A stretch of DNA of 64,000 bases from Gaiella sp038230035 (GCA_038230035.1 JBBRNX010000015.1:19884-83883); one strand, 5' to 3'. Shown: positions 40,208 through 49,087, numbered from the stretch's first letter. Notes: a model not told the origin generated them from the sequence alone. Numbers and translations: made by a program.

Positions 40208-41425
40208 TCAGTGGTGCTCGCGGAGCGAGACGAGGTCGCGGGTGAGGTCGGCGGTACGGTTGACGCCGAGGAGTTGGAGGGTGCGCGTGTAGTCGCGGTT
40301 GAGCAGCTCGGTGAAGTGGTCGACACCGGCTTCTCCGCCGGCCATCAGCGCGTAGAGGTAGGGGCGGGCGACGAAGGCGGCTCGGGCGCCGAAGGCGATC
40401 GCGGCGGCGACGTCGGCCCCCGAGCGGACGCCTCCGTCGAGGTAGACCTCGACCGCGCCGCCGGTCGCATCGACGACGGCTGGGAGAAGCTCGATTGGGG
40501 TGACTGCGCGGTCGAGTTGGCGGCCGCCGTGGTTGGAGACGGCGATCCCGTCGGCGCCTGCGGAGGCGACGTCCACCGCGTCGTCGACACGCTGCACGCC
40601 CTTGACGACGATCTGCCCCTGCCACTGCGAGCGCAGCCATTCGAGCTCGGCAACGGTCACTGCCGGATCAAAGACGCGGTTGATGATGCCCATCACGTCT
40701 CTGGCTTCGCCGAGGGATTCGAACGCGAGCGGCTCGGTCGTGAGCGCGTCGAGCAGCCACCGCCATTTGCGTACCATCCCGAGCAAGGTGCGAGCCGTGA
40801 GCGAGGGCGGGAAGCTGAGGCCGTTGTAGGTATCGCGATGGCGGGCGCCGGCAACAGGGACGTCGACGGTCAGCACCAGAGTCGTATAGCCGGCAGCGGC
40901 CGCGCGTGCGATCAGGTCGTTGCTGCGACCGCGGTCCTTTGAGACGTAGAGTTGGAACCAGCGGTCGGTGTCGGGCGCGGCCGCCGCCAGGTTCTCGATC
41001 GATGTCGTACCCAGGGTGGAGAGGGCGTACGGGATGCCGGCTCGTCCCGCTGCCCGAGCGACCGCCCGCTCCCCGGCCGCGTGCATCATCCGCGTGAACC
41101 CGGTCGGGCCGAATACGACCGGCAATGCGACCTCACGGCCGAGGATCGTCGTGCTCGTCTCGACCGAGGATACGTCGCGCAAAACGTGCGGATGAAACAC
41201 GACCCGCCCGAACGCCTCGACCGCGCGCCGCACGGCAAGCTCCTGCTCGGCCGACCCCTCCACGTAGTCGAACACCGAACGCGGCGTCCGCTTGCGAGCG
41301 AGAGCCCGAAAGTCGTCGGATGTGAGGACACCCCGCCACCGGCCGCCGCGCCCAACGCGAAACGTGGGGCCGACGAACCGCCACAACTCCGAAGGGCGCG
41401 GCAACCGCCGCTCCAGCGCAGTCAT
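40208..41425 (-). CDS. FMN-dependent alpha-hydroxyacid dehydrogenase/oxidase (lactate dehydrogenase-like)
   Basis: 405 aa TIM-barrel flavoenzyme. FMN/active-site motifs: PVVFGPTGFTRMMHAAGERA (about 100-119), QLYVSKDR, the catalytic His-Gly-Gly-Arg in AVSNHGGRQLD (about 293-303), and DGGVRSGADVAAAIAFGA (about 326-343). It oxidises an L-2-hydroxyacid (lactate, glycolate or mandelate type) to the 2-oxoacid. N-terminal 30 residues (ERRLPRPSELWRFV) are an extension without cytochrome b5. No partner genes are coupled to it. Confidence 0.9.
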   Translation of the reverse strand: MTALERRLPRPSELWRFVGPTFRVGRGGRWRGVLTSDDFRALARKRTPRSVFDYVEGSAEQELAVRRAVEAFGRVVFHPHVLRDVSSVETSTTILGREVALPVVFGPTGFTRMMHAAGERAVARAAGRAGIPYALSTLGTTSIENLAAAAPDTDRWFQLYVSKDRGRSNDLIARAAAAGYTTLVLTVDVPVAGARHRDTYNGLSFPPSLTARTLLGMVRKWRWLLDALTTEPLAFESLGEARDVMGIINRVFDPAVTVAELEWLRSQWQGQIVVKGVQRVDDAVDVASAGADGIAVSNHGGRQLDRAVTPIELLPAVVDATGGAVEVYLDGGVRSGADVAAAIAFGARAAFVARPYLYALMAGGEAGVDHFTELLNRDYTRTLQLLGVNRTADLTRDLVSLREHH

Positions 41426-41712
41426 CGTTCTTCGGATCGATTGAAGAACTGGCGGATCTGCCGTGTTGCCTGACGCATCATATTAGTCCACCGTAGCCTG
41501 TATCAGCCTCATCAATACGCTCAATGCAGTCACGCTTTCGCGCAGGAGCGTGACCCCAGCGAGCGGCAACTTGCGTCTTTGGTCGCGCGGGCGAAGCCTT
41601 CGTGACGCTCGACCTCATGGGGCGGTCCTCTAGACCTCGTGCGCTAGTTCAATTCCGGCCAGGGCGTGCACGACCTTACTCCGACGAAGGAACGCTCATG
41701 GCGCCTATGCAC
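41426..41712. other. Non-coding gap between two minus-strand genes
   Basis: No gene-like frame is seen on either strand in these 287 bp. The patch near 41480-41530 is AT-rich (TATTAGTCCACC, TATCAGCCTCATCAATACG) and may hold the promoter of the hydroxyacid dehydrogenase gene. A GTTCAATTCC string at about 41648 recalls a tRNA T-loop but no cloverleaf can be folded around it. Confidence 0.4.
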
Positions 41713-42717
41713 TCAGAACCGCTCCCTTTGCATCGCCGCGTCGAACGCGACCGCCGAGGGAGCGAAGTCGGTGCGGCGGACGAAGGCGAGCGCGTCCTGC
41801 GCGCCGTACTCGCGGTCCATCCCGGAATCTTCCCACTCGATCGAAAGCGGGCCTTCGTAACCGATCCGGTTCAGCGCACGAAACAAGTCCTCGAAGTCGA
41901 CGTCGCCGTGGCCGGGAGAGACGAAGTCCCAGCCGCGCAGCTCCTCACCGAAGTTGAGATGTGAACCGAGGATCGAGCGCCTCCCATCCAGGCGCTTCTT
42001 CGAGTCCTTCACGTGCACGTGGTAGATCCGGTCGGCGAACTCGAGCGCGAACTGCGCCGTGTCGAGGAACTGGTGCGCGAAGTGTGACGGGTCGAGGTTG
42101 ATCCCGAAGGCCGCTCGGTTATCGACGGCGTCGAGCGCTTTCCGCGTTGTGACGAAGTCATAGGCGATCTCGGTCGGGTGTACTTCCAGGCCGAAGCGGA
42201 CACCCTCCTGATCGAACACATCAAGGATCGGGCTCCACGTTTCGGCGAACTCCTCGTAGGCGAGGTCGATCTCTGCGAAGTCGTTCGGCGGAAACGAGTA
42301 CAGAAGGTGCCAGATCGCTGACCCGGTGAACCCGTTCACCTGCGTCACGCCGAAACGCGCCGCGGCACGCGCCGTCTCCTTCATCCGCTCTGCTGCGCGT
42401 GCGCACACGCCGTCCGGCTCGCCGTCACCCCAGACTTCCGGTGGAAGGATCGCCTGATGGCGGCGGTCGATCCGGTCGCCGACGGCCTGGCCGACGAGGT
42501 GCGCTCCGAGCGCCCAGCAGCCGAGCTCGCGCTGGTCTAGCAACTCGCGTAAGCGTCGGCAGTAGCCGGTGTCGGCGATCGCCCTATCGACCTCGAAATG
42601 GTCGCCCCAGCAGGCCAACTCGAGACCGTCGAAACCCCAGCCGGCGCAGACAGGCGCAAGATCCGCGATCGGCAGATCGGCCCATTGGCCGGTGAACAGG
42701 GTGACTGGACGAGACAT
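41713..42717 (-). CDS. Sugar phosphate isomerase/epimerase-like TIM-barrel protein
   Basis: 334 aa from ATG 42717 with GAGGAGTG upstream; the reading frame is open further but without homology. AP_endonuc_2/xylose isomerase-like barrel with metal ligands in GLEVHPTEIAYDF (Glu about 178), INLDPSHFAHQFLDT (Asp/His about 208-211), IYHVHVKDSKKRLDG (His about 236) and LSIEWEDSGMD (Glu about 299). Relatives isomerise or epimerise ketoses, inosose or hydroxypyruvate. Stands alone; possible link with the oxidative sugar genes is inference. Confidence 0.87.
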   Translation of the reverse strand: MSRPVTLFTGQWADLPIADLAPVCAGWGFDGLELACWGDHFEVDRAIADTGYCRRLRELLDQRELGCWALGAHLVGQAVGDRIDRRHQAILPPEVWGDGEPDGVCARAAERMKETARAAARFGVTQVNGFTGSAIWHLLYSFPPNDFAEIDLAYEEFAETWSPILDVFDQEGVRFGLEVHPTEIAYDFVTTRKALDAVDNRAAFGINLDPSHFAHQFLDTAQFALEFADRIYHVHVKDSKKRLDGRRSILGSHLNFGEELRGWDFVSPGHGDVDFEDLFRALNRIGYEGPLSIEWEDSGMDREYGAQDALAFVRRTDFAPSAVAFDAAMQRERF

Positions 42718-42858
42718 CGGCACTCCTCGCGGTAGTGATTGCGGCGAGGGCGAATCGTACGCTGGTCTGTGGTCGCTCGTTCGGCTGGCATGTGGGCATC
42801 GGTCGTCTACGATCGCTACGTGGCACCGACCCTGTGCGCTCTGGCTGGCGTGCATCAG

Positions 42859-42959
42859 GCGAGCGTTGTGCTGGGCGTTCTGGCTGTGTTCGTCGGCATC
42901 AGGGTCGGCCGGCTCGTCTGACTGCGTCGGACCTTCGATCCGTCACGAACTCGTAAGAA
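42859..42959 (+). repeat. Direct repeat of the crcB 3' end
   Basis: About 60 bp (from GCGAGCGTTGTGCTGGGCGT to GGCCGGCTCGTCT) match the last codons of crcB (35658-35718) with one mismatch, in the same orientation, still reading VLGVLAVFVGIRVGRLV and a stop. After 20 unrelated bases, TCACGAACTCGTAAGAAC repeats 35721-35738 with one mismatch. The rest of 42718-43017 holds the two leader regions of the flanking genes and nothing else recognisable. Confidence 0.85.
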
Positions 42960-43017
42960 CTTCGCTCGCCGGGGAAGACAGAATCCTGGGTGCGAACCCA
43001 CGCTCGAGGAGGAATGC

Positions 43018-43548
43018 ATGCGAAGGACATCTACGGTTGCGCTTGCCGTCGTCGGGGTCACTGTCCTGGCGGCGCTTGGCTTCGCCGTCTCAGCGCTCGG
43101 CTCGTCGACGTCAGCCTCGACGGCCGTCTCGACAAGCGAGACCACCACCGCTCCGACGAGCACGACCGAGGAGGGCAAGAGCATCCCCTACGCGGCGGTC
43201 CTCGGTGCCCGGGCCGAGGTGCCGAAACCGGCTGGCGTTCCTGCCGGAGCCGCCGGCGGCTTCTCGCTAACGCTGACCGACAAGGGCGGCAAGTACACGG
43301 CGACGTGGAAGCTCACGTTCCGAGGGCTGAGCGGCAAGGCGGTCGCGGCCCACATCCACAAGGGCAAGGTCGGCAAGGCAGGCCCGGTCCTGATCTCGCT
43401 CTGCGGACCCTGCAAGTCGGGAGCCCATGGCACCGCCAAGGTGCCTGAAGCGGCCGTTACGGCGATGGAGAAGGGCTTGGCCTACGTGAACGTCCACACG
43501 GCGAAGAACGCGAACGGCGAGATTCGCGGCCAAGTTCGGAAGAAGTAG
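43018..43548 (+). CDS. Secreted CHRD-domain protein
   Basis: 176 aa from ATG 43018 with GAGGAGG at 43006-43012. Signal peptide/anchor (VALAVVGVTVLAALGFAVSA), a Ser/Thr-rich linker (about 28-52), then one CHRD domain (55-175): AAVLGARAEVPKPAGVPAGA, GLSGKAVAAHIHKGKVGKAG and GLAYVNVHTAKNANGEIRGQ. CHRD domains are extracellular beta-sheet modules with conserved His motifs; bacterial function is unknown. A strong hairpin follows at 43586. Confidence 0.88.
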   Translation: MRRTSTVALAVVGVTVLAALGFAVSALGSSTSASTAVSTSETTTAPTSTTEEGKSIPYAAVLGARAEVPKPAGVPAGAAGGFSLTLTDKGGKYTATWKLTFRGLSGKAVAAHIHKGKVGKAGPVLISLCGPCKSGAHGTAKVPEAAVTAMEKGLAYVNVHTAKNANGEIRGQVRKK

Positions 43549-43585
43549 CGAAGAAGAAGTAGGACACGAGCACGGAAGGCGAAAC

Positions 43586-43615
43586 GTGCGGAGCGGGCGC
43601 GAGTCCGCTCCGCAC
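43586..43615. terminator. Bidirectional hairpin after the CHRD gene
   Basis: GTGCGGAGCGG-N8-CCGCTCCGCAC: 11 perfect GC-rich pairs between the CHRD gene and the converging DsrE relic. No T-run, as often in high-GC actinobacteria. A terminator for both directions is likely. Confidence 0.6.
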
Positions 43616-43625
43616 CGTCACAAGA

Positions 43626-43988
43626 TCAGTACGTGAAAACGGTGGCCCCTTCGCCGATCCACTTCCACAACGCAGCAGCACCGAGCACCGATGTGTTTGC
43701 GAGCAGCGAGCCTCATCGAGGTGGCGGCTTCGGACGCAGACCGGACAGAGGTAGATCGTGCCGCCGGCCGCGGCGAAATCGGCCGACAGCTGTGCAAGCG
43801 CCGGCCGCCCTTCCTGTGGCGCCACGGCTTCGGGTCCTCCGGAGACCCCGAGCCGTACCGCCTCCTTCGTCATGAAGAACAGCGCCGTGTTGCCGGCGGC
43901 CTGTGCGGCCGTGCCGACCAGATAGGCGATTGTCGAGGCCTCCGGATCCTCCGGGGCCCGCCGTCAGGTTGATCACGACCTTCCCCAT
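43626..43988 (-). pseudogene. DsrE-family gene interrupted by two frameshifts
   Basis: ATG 43988 (AAAGGAG upstream) starts GKVVINLTAGP; one extra C in a CCCC run (43954-43957, G on plus) shifts the frame, after which EDPEASTIAYLVGTAAQAAG, NTALFFMTKEAVRLGVSGG and AAGGTIYLCPVCVRSRHLDE are read. A second shift near 43715 leads to LANTSVLGAAALWKWIGEGA and TVFTY with TGA at 43626-43628. Repaired, it is a normal 120-aa DsrE/DsrF-like sulfur-relay protein with a Cys pair in YLCPVC. The first shift is in a homopolymer, so sequencing error should be excluded. Confidence 0.75.
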
Positions 43989-43989
43989 G

Positions 43990-45186
43990 TCATCTCCTTT
44001 GTCTAGGAAGCTCGAGGTGCTCTGCCGCGAGCAGGACGGTGAGGGCGGTTTGCCCTTCGGCGAAGCCGCCGGCGCGGGCGCGCGCTACCGCCTCGTCGAG
44101 CGGCAGCCGGACAAGGGTGACGGCCTCCCCCTCGTCCGGATCGGCCTCGCCGAGCTCGACGCCGGTTGCGAGGAATGCGTCGGAGCGCAGGCTGAGATGG
44201 GCGCTCGACGAGAAGAACGTCGTCAGGTGCGTCCATTCGCGTGCTGTCCCGCCCGTCTCCTCGCGGAGCTCGCGTTGCGCAGCTTCGAGCGGGGACTCCC
44301 CGTCCTCCACCGCGCCGGCAGGCACCTCGAGCGTCCAGTCCCGCACCGGGTGGCGGTACTGGCGGACGAGCAACAAATCTCCCTCCGTGGTGACCGCCGC
44401 CACGAACGCCGCCCGAGGCGTGGCGAGATAGACGTAGTCGGTCTCTCGCAACGGACCACGGAGCCGGTCGTCGACGACTGCTCGCCACGGCGTGCCCGCG
44501 AGAAGCTCGCTCGCGATGAGCTCGAGCTCCGGTGGGGGAGGAATGGGCGGCGCCGAATCGCGGAGGAAGGCGGCGGTGTGAGGCGCAAGGTGCTCCAGCT
44601 CGTGCGCGACGAATGCGAGGTCGACGAGCGTGTCGACATCGCGCCACGGAGCCAGCTCGACGACGCGGAGCTCTGCTTCTTCGCAGCGTTTACGGGTCAC
44701 CGCAAGAACCGCGGGGGTCGACCACGGGATGTCACGGAACGGCTCCTCGTGTGGCTCGCGCATCGCGACCAGCCAGTAGCCGCCGTCGAGCGCCGGCCCG
44801 AGTACGACGTCGGCACCCTCGGCGAGCGCGCGGAAGGCAGCGGCGAGCGACCCCGGCGGCAGGCCGGGAACGTCCGACGAGACGATCGCGACAGGCCCGT
44901 CGGCGACGTGGTGTTCGATACCGAGGCGCAGCGCGTCGGCGAGGCCGCGGCCGGTCTGCCGGACGAGCCGCGTGCCGGGTGCGAGCAGGGCAAGTCCCGG
45001 AGCGTCGTCTGCGGCGCCGTAGAGGATCCTCACGTCGTCGACCTCGGCCTGACACGCAGCGAGCGTGTCGAGCAGGAGGGCTTCGTGCAGCTCCGCGGCC
45101 TGCTCTGGCGTCAGCGGCGGGACGAGGCGTGTCTTCGAGCGGCCGCTCGCAGGCGCCTTCGCGACTATCAGGACTGTCTCAGTCAT
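43990..45186 (-). CDS. Fusion of a DUF2064/CofC-like nucleotidyltransferase and a NUDIX hydrolase
   Basis: 398 aa. Residues 1-205 are a TIGR04282/DUF2064-type GT-A fold: TVLIVAKAPASGRSKTRLVP, VAIVSSDVPGLPPGSLAAAF and VVLGPALDGGYWLVAM. Residues about 225-398 are a NUDIX domain with a full box, GAVEDGESPLEAAQRELREE then TGG (about 295-317), and LLLVRQYRHPVRDWTLEVPA like ADP-ribose pyrophosphatases. The linker (PPIPPPPELE) joins them. Last gene of the seven-gene operon; it overlaps the cytochrome gene by 8 bp. I know these domains as separate proteins. Confidence 0.85.
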   Translation of the reverse strand: MTETVLIVAKAPASGRSKTRLVPPLTPEQAAELHEALLLDTLAACQAEVDDVRILYGAADDAPGLALLAPGTRLVRQTGRGLADALRLGIEHHVADGPVAIVSSDVPGLPPGSLAAAFRALAEGADVVLGPALDGGYWLVAMREPHEEPFRDIPWSTPAVLAVTRKRCEEAELRVVELAPWRDVDTLVDLAFVAHELEHLAPHTAAFLRDSAPPIPPPPELELIASELLAGTPWRAVVDDRLRGPLRETDYVYLATPRAAFVAAVTTEGDLLLVRQYRHPVRDWTLEVPAGAVEDGESPLEAAQRELREETGGTAREWTHLTTFFSSSAHLSLRSDAFLATGVELGEADPDEGEAVTLVRLPLDEAVARARAGGFAEGQTALTVLLAAEHLELPRQRR

Positions 45187-45586
45187 CCTTCGCGCCAGCC
45201 AGGATCCAGTCGACGAGCGTCTGGCGTTCGGACGCCGTCAGCAGGTTGCGGTTGGACGGGTCGGGCGGGTGGATGACGAGGTACGACAGCTCCGGCTTGC
45301 CCGGCACCACCCGCTCGAACGCCGGGTTCGTGGCGGCCGAGACGCGGTAGAGCTGGCCGTACGATCGTCCTCGTCGAAGATCCAGATATGGGTATGCCAC
45401 AGGGTGGCATGTGACGCAGTTGCCGTCGAAGATCGGCTGGACGTCCCGTGCGTAGCTCGGCGTGTCTTGTGACGTTCCACTGTGGACGAGTGCCGCGATC
45501 CCTATGCCTGCGACCCCGGCGCCCGCGGCGACGACCGCCACCAGCGGGATCAGCCCGCGACGGTGAGGAACGCGGATGTGTCGCAC
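45179..45586 (-). CDS. Small membrane-anchored c-type cytochrome-like protein
   Basis: 135 aa from GTG 45586, overlapping the preceding gene by 37 bp. A basic N-terminus (RHIRVPHRRG) and one membrane segment (LIPLVAVVAAGAGVAGIGIA) are followed by an exported domain with YARDVQPIFDGNCVTCHPVA: one CxxCH heme site (about residue 64). The later HPPDPSNRNLLTASERQTLV and DWILAGAKDD ending resembles planctomycete-type cytochrome c domains. Probably faces outward and carries electrons; axial Met is not evident. Confidence 0.8.
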   Translation of the reverse strand: MRHIRVPHRRGLIPLVAVVAAGAGVAGIGIAALVHSGTSQDTPSYARDVQPIFDGNCVTCHPVAYPYLDLRRGRSYGQLYRVSAATNPAFERVVPGKPELSYLVIHPPDPSNRNLLTASERQTLVDWILAGAKDD

Positions 45587-46671
45587 TGGTGGTCGACGGC
45601 CAGGAACACCCATGGCCCCGGCAGGCGCCTCGGGGTGACTCTCGACCAGCGGCCCGGGCCGCCCGTTGGGTTGCGAAGCTCGAACACGAGTCCCGACCGC
45701 GGGTTGGCGGCGAGCGTGTAGTTGCCGTCGAGGCTCGAGCCCTTCACCGTCATCGAGAGGCGTGTGCCGTCGACGCGGGCCGCCGAGACGGTCGGGTTCC
45801 GGATCACTCGATGTGGGATCCCGAAATCGATGGTCTGCGTCGCGCCTGCATCGAGCGCGACGATGCGGGACACGTAGATCGAGTTCGGCGCGTACGCTTT
45901 GAGCAGGAACCGACCCGCCGGCGAGTGCGCAAGCGTGTAGCGACCGGACTGGTCGGTTTGGGCAACGCGGTAGTGCTCCTCGCCGCCCTCTTGTGCTGGC
46001 CCTTTGAGCAGGATCGTGATCAACGCTTCGGCGATCGGCTTGCGATCCTGGCCGACCACGGTGCCGGTGATCGTCCCGGTCCCGCGCGGGGTCGCCGACT
46101 CGTCCACGGCCCCGAGGCCGGTAGGCGGCGAGCCGGGCGTCGTCACCTTCGGTCCTCCGGTCTTCCCGTCCGGCCCCTTGGCGCCCTGCTCGATCCACGT
46201 CCGGAGCAGCGCCAGGTCGCTGCTCGCGATCGGCGGCGCCGACGGCGGCATCCGGCCGCCGATCGCCGGGATGTCTGCGATCGGCGGGTTACCTCCCACC
46301 TTCAGGAACAGGAAGCTCCGGCCCGGATCGCCGGCGACGACGCGGTACAGCCGCGGATCCTCGAGGGCCCGGATCCCGACGAGGCTCGCGTACGACTTGC
46401 CAGGCTGGAGGTTCAAGGACGGATTGACGAAGGGGTGGCACGACGTGCACCCATACTTCGTGAAGACCGACTGAACCTGCGAGTACGCCACCTGCTTGCC
46501 TGCCGGGACGGCTGTCTTCTTCGTGCCGCCGCAACCGACGACGAGGAACGCGACCACGGCGCCGAGTGCGATCAGAGAGAGGTGCCTGGGCACGTGGCCG
46601 ACAGCGTCGCTTGCCGGCGATCCCTGCGTCAAGCCGAGGGTTCTTAAGAAAGTCTGTCGTTTCGAGCTCAT
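45550..46671 (-). CDS. Lipoprotein with a c-type heme site and a carboxypeptidase-regulatory-like domain
   Basis: 373 aa from ATG 46671 (ATGA overlap with the glycosyltransferase stop). A lipobox LVVGC near residue 40 follows a hydrophobic stretch. Then a cytochrome-like domain (VFTKYGCTSCHPFVNPSLNL: CxxCH about residue 73; later SDLALLRTWIEQGAKGPDG), a linker, and a beta-sandwich of the carboxypeptidase-regulatory type (GTITGTVVGQDRKPIAEALI, DQSGRYTLAHSPAGRFLLKA). It probably sits on the outer face of the membrane. Second heme protein in this operon. Confidence 0.82.
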   Translation of the reverse strand: MSSKRQTFLRTLGLTQGSPASDAVGHVPRHLSLIALGAVVAFLVVGCGGTKKTAVPAGKQVAYSQVQSVFTKYGCTSCHPFVNPSLNLQPGKSYASLVGIRALEDPRLYRVVAGDPGRSFLFLKVGGNPPIADIPAIGGRMPPSAPPIASSDLALLRTWIEQGAKGPDGKTGGPKVTTPGSPPTGLGAVDESATPRGTGTITGTVVGQDRKPIAEALITILLKGPAQEGGEEHYRVAQTDQSGRYTLAHSPAGRFLLKAYAPNSIYVSRIVALDAGATQTIDFGIPHRVIRNPTVSAARVDGTRLSMTVKGSSLDGNYTLAANPRSGLVFELRNPTGGPGRWSRVTPRRLPGPWVFLAVDHQCDTSAFLTVAG

Positions 46672-48614
46672 GCGTAGCGGGCGACGACGGTGAGCATGCG
46701 CACTCCCGCTTTGAGGGACGGCCCGAGACGTCCGGACACCTTCGACTCGCCGCCGCGACGGGCTCGCGCCGTGATCGAGAGCTCCGCGATCGGTAATCCG
46801 GCGCGTGCGGTCTTGACGACCATCTCGGTCGGCCAACCGTAGGTGAGCTCGGTGAGACGCAGGCCGGCCAGCGCGTCCTGACGGATTGCCCGCAGCGGTG
46901 GGATGTCACGAACTCGGACGCCGTAGACGCGCCCGACGAGCCACGACACCAACCGGTTGCCAAGCCGCTGGTGCAGATGCTGTGCGCCGACCTCCGGATC
47001 GGACCGCGAACCGAGCGAGAGCGCCGCTCGGCCCGCGACGAGCGGCTCGAGCAGACGGGAGATCGCCGCCGGATCGTCGCTTCCATCGCCGTCGAGGAAG
47101 ACGACGATGTCGGCCGCCGCCACCTCAGCGCCCGTGAGACAGGCGCGGCCGTACCCTCGACGCGGCTCGACGACTACCCGGGCGCCGGCGGCTCGAGCAG
47201 CGTCGGCCGTCCCGTCAGTAGAGCCTCCGTCCACGACGACGATCTCGTCGACCACCCCGGAAGGGAACTCGGCAAGCAGGCTTGGCAGCGCGCCGATCTC
47301 GTTTAGGACAGGGATCACTGCCACGACCCGAGGCTCAGCCGGCAACGGTTCGAGCTGAACGGTGCGTACACGTCGCGGGCGGGCGACGCGTACGAGTGCG
47401 AATGCAACGAACGGCGCGTAGATTGCCCACCGGACCCAGGGCGGCAGCGAGCCGTCGAGCCCGAAGACATAGAGCAGAGGCAGCGTGCCCGAGAGCCAGA
47501 GCCACGCCGGCGCCGCCGTGACGGCGAGGAACGGCAGTAGCCACAGGCCGTACCAGGGCTGGAGGTAGTTCGTCGCCAGAAGCTCGCAGCCGAGCACGAG
47601 CAGAACCGTTCGAGCGATCTGATCGAGGCTGTCGTGTGCGCGCAGGCAGACCACGCCGACTACGACGAGAAGGACTGCGAACAACAGGTAACGAGCGTCA
47701 TCTGCCCCGATGACCGGTACGAGCTCGTGCCACGCGAGCGAGCCGATGTCCTCGTTCCGGAGCAGCCGGAAGGTCGAGCCGGTGACACGTGAGCCGACCG
47801 AGGAGTAGGCGGCATAGCCGGCGACCGCGAGGCCGATTGCACCGGCGACGAACCATCGGCCGCCGCGCCGCGCGAGTGCGGGAAGCAGCAGGAACGGTCC
47901 CAGCTTCGCGAGCGTCCCTAGCCCGACGGCAACTCCCGCAAGGCCGTTGCGGTTGGACGCGAAGGCGGAGAGGAGAGCGGCCCCGGCCAGCAGCGCAAGC
48001 GCGTCGACGTGGCCGTTCGCGGCGATCTCGCTGACGGCGAGCGGGTGCCAGGCTACGAGCAGCACGCGCTCGGGTGGGGCGCGCAACCGCCGCAGCGTGG
48101 CGAGAAGGAGTCCGAGTCCAGCTGCCTCTGCCAGCAGGTAGAGCCACGTCGTCGCCCGCAGCCCATGGCCGAACACGGCGCGGGCCGCGCCGAACGATCC
48201 CTCGGCGCCGGGAGGGTAGATCGTGTGCCAGGTCCGGTGGTTGATCGACGGCCAGATCTCGCGATCGCGGAGCCGAACGAGCGCCCGATCGGTTGGTGCG
48301 TACCTGTAGGGGTTGATCCCGGCCGCTTGCACGCGCGCGTCCCACGTGTAGCGGTACGTGTCGGTCGTGAGCGGCGGCGCGGCCGTTGCATCGAAGGCGG
48401 CGACCCGAAGGAGGACAGCGACACCGAGAACGACGACGAGACCGAGCCTGCCTACGCCGAGGCCGCGCCAGGCGAGCCAGGCGGCGGGCAAAAAGAGGCC
48501 GAAGGCGACCATCTGACCTGTGACCTGTCTCTTCAGGTCGGTCTCGCCGCGCAACGCGATCTCGACAGCGACCAGCGCGGCGCCGAGTGTGGTGACCGCT
48601 GCAGCTCGCTTCAT
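46668..48614 (-). CDS. Fusion of a GT-C membrane glycosyltransferase (GT87-like) and a GT2 glycosyltransferase
   Basis: 648 aa from ATG 48614. Residues 1-425 hold about ten membrane segments with the GT87/DUF2029-type features TDTYRYTWDARVQAAGINPY (acidic donor-site Asp early) and NHRTWHTIYPPGAEGSFGAA. Residues about 430-648 are a soluble GT2 domain: VVAVIPVLNEIGALPSLLAE, VVVDGGSTDGTADAA, FLDGDGSDDPAA (DxD-type) and ELTYGWPTEMVVKTA. So a polyprenyl-phosphate sugar synthase-like part and its user are in one chain. Middle gene of the coupled operon (ATGA on both sides). Confidence 0.87.
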   Translation of the reverse strand: MKRAAAVTTLGAALVAVEIALRGETDLKRQVTGQMVAFGLFLPAAWLAWRGLGVGRLGLVVVLGVAVLLRVAAFDATAAPPLTTDTYRYTWDARVQAAGINPYRYAPTDRALVRLRDREIWPSINHRTWHTIYPPGAEGSFGAARAVFGHGLRATTWLYLLAEAAGLGLLLATLRRLRAPPERVLLVAWHPLAVSEIAANGHVDALALLAGAALLSAFASNRNGLAGVAVGLGTLAKLGPFLLLPALARRGGRWFVAGAIGLAVAGYAAYSSVGSRVTGSTFRLLRNEDIGSLAWHELVPVIGADDARYLLFAVLLVVVGVVCLRAHDSLDQIARTVLLVLGCELLATNYLQPWYGLWLLPFLAVTAAPAWLWLSGTLPLLYVFGLDGSLPPWVRWAIYAPFVAFALVRVARPRRVRTVQLEPLPAEPRVVAVIPVLNEIGALPSLLAEFPSGVVDEIVVVDGGSTDGTADAARAAGARVVVEPRRGYGRACLTGAEVAAADIVVFLDGDGSDDPAAISRLLEPLVAGRAALSLGSRSDPEVGAQHLHQRLGNRLVSWLVGRVYGVRVRDIPPLRAIRQDALAGLRLTELTYGWPTEMVVKTARAGLPIAELSITARARRGGESKVSGRLGPSLKAGVRMLTVVARYA

Positions 48615-49087
48615 CGCCCGCGCCGGGCGTCGAGCGACAGGAACCGGCTCTCGGGCAGGAACGCGACCAGGAACGCGACCACCGCCGGGAAGACCAGCGA
48701 CCAGGCCCACTCCCCGGGGACACCAAGCTCGCTGATCCAGAGCGAGGTGAGGAAGGCCCAGGCGGCTAGCCCGGTGAAGCGGAGCCCGAACCCCGAGACG
48801 AGCAGCAGGCCGAGCGCCAGCTCGCCGATCAGCTGGGCGCGCGCGAACACACTCGCATGATCGGCGACGAGGCGCATCACGTTCTTCCACAAGCCCGGCG
48901 CGTTCCCGTCCGCGATGTAGTGCTGGATCAGACCTTCGTACTTCGCAGGCCCGTACAGCCCCTTGTGGAGGTTCGACGCCCAAACGGTGAGGAACAGCAG
49001 TCCAAGGAGGATCCGGAGCCCGGCGAAAGCTGCCCCCGATTGTTCCGATGCGATGCCCCGCGACCGCAGGGCACGAATCATGCTCAC
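48611..49087 (-). CDS. DoxX-like integral membrane protein
   Basis: 158 aa, GTG start at 49087 in a GTGA overlap with the radical SAM stop. Four membrane segments: FAGLRILLGLLFLTVWASNL, QLIGELALGLLLVSGFGLRF, LAAWAFLTSLWISELG and WSLVFPAVVAFLVAFLPESR. The spacing resembles DoxX/DoxD-type quinone-linked proteins. Function in this operon unknown. Confidence 0.75.
   Translation of the reverse strand: MSMIRALRSRGIASEQSGAAFAGLRILLGLLFLTVWASNLHKGLYGPAKYEGLIQHYIADGNAPGLWKNVMRLVADHASVFARAQLIGELALGLLLVSGFGLRFTGLAAWAFLTSLWISELGVPGEWAWSLVFPAVVAFLVAFLPESRFLSLDARRGR

Noticed and set aside
41630..41680. tRNA-like T-loop (GTTCAATTCC)
   Set aside because: T-stem has a mismatch and neither anticodon nor acceptor stems can be formed around it.
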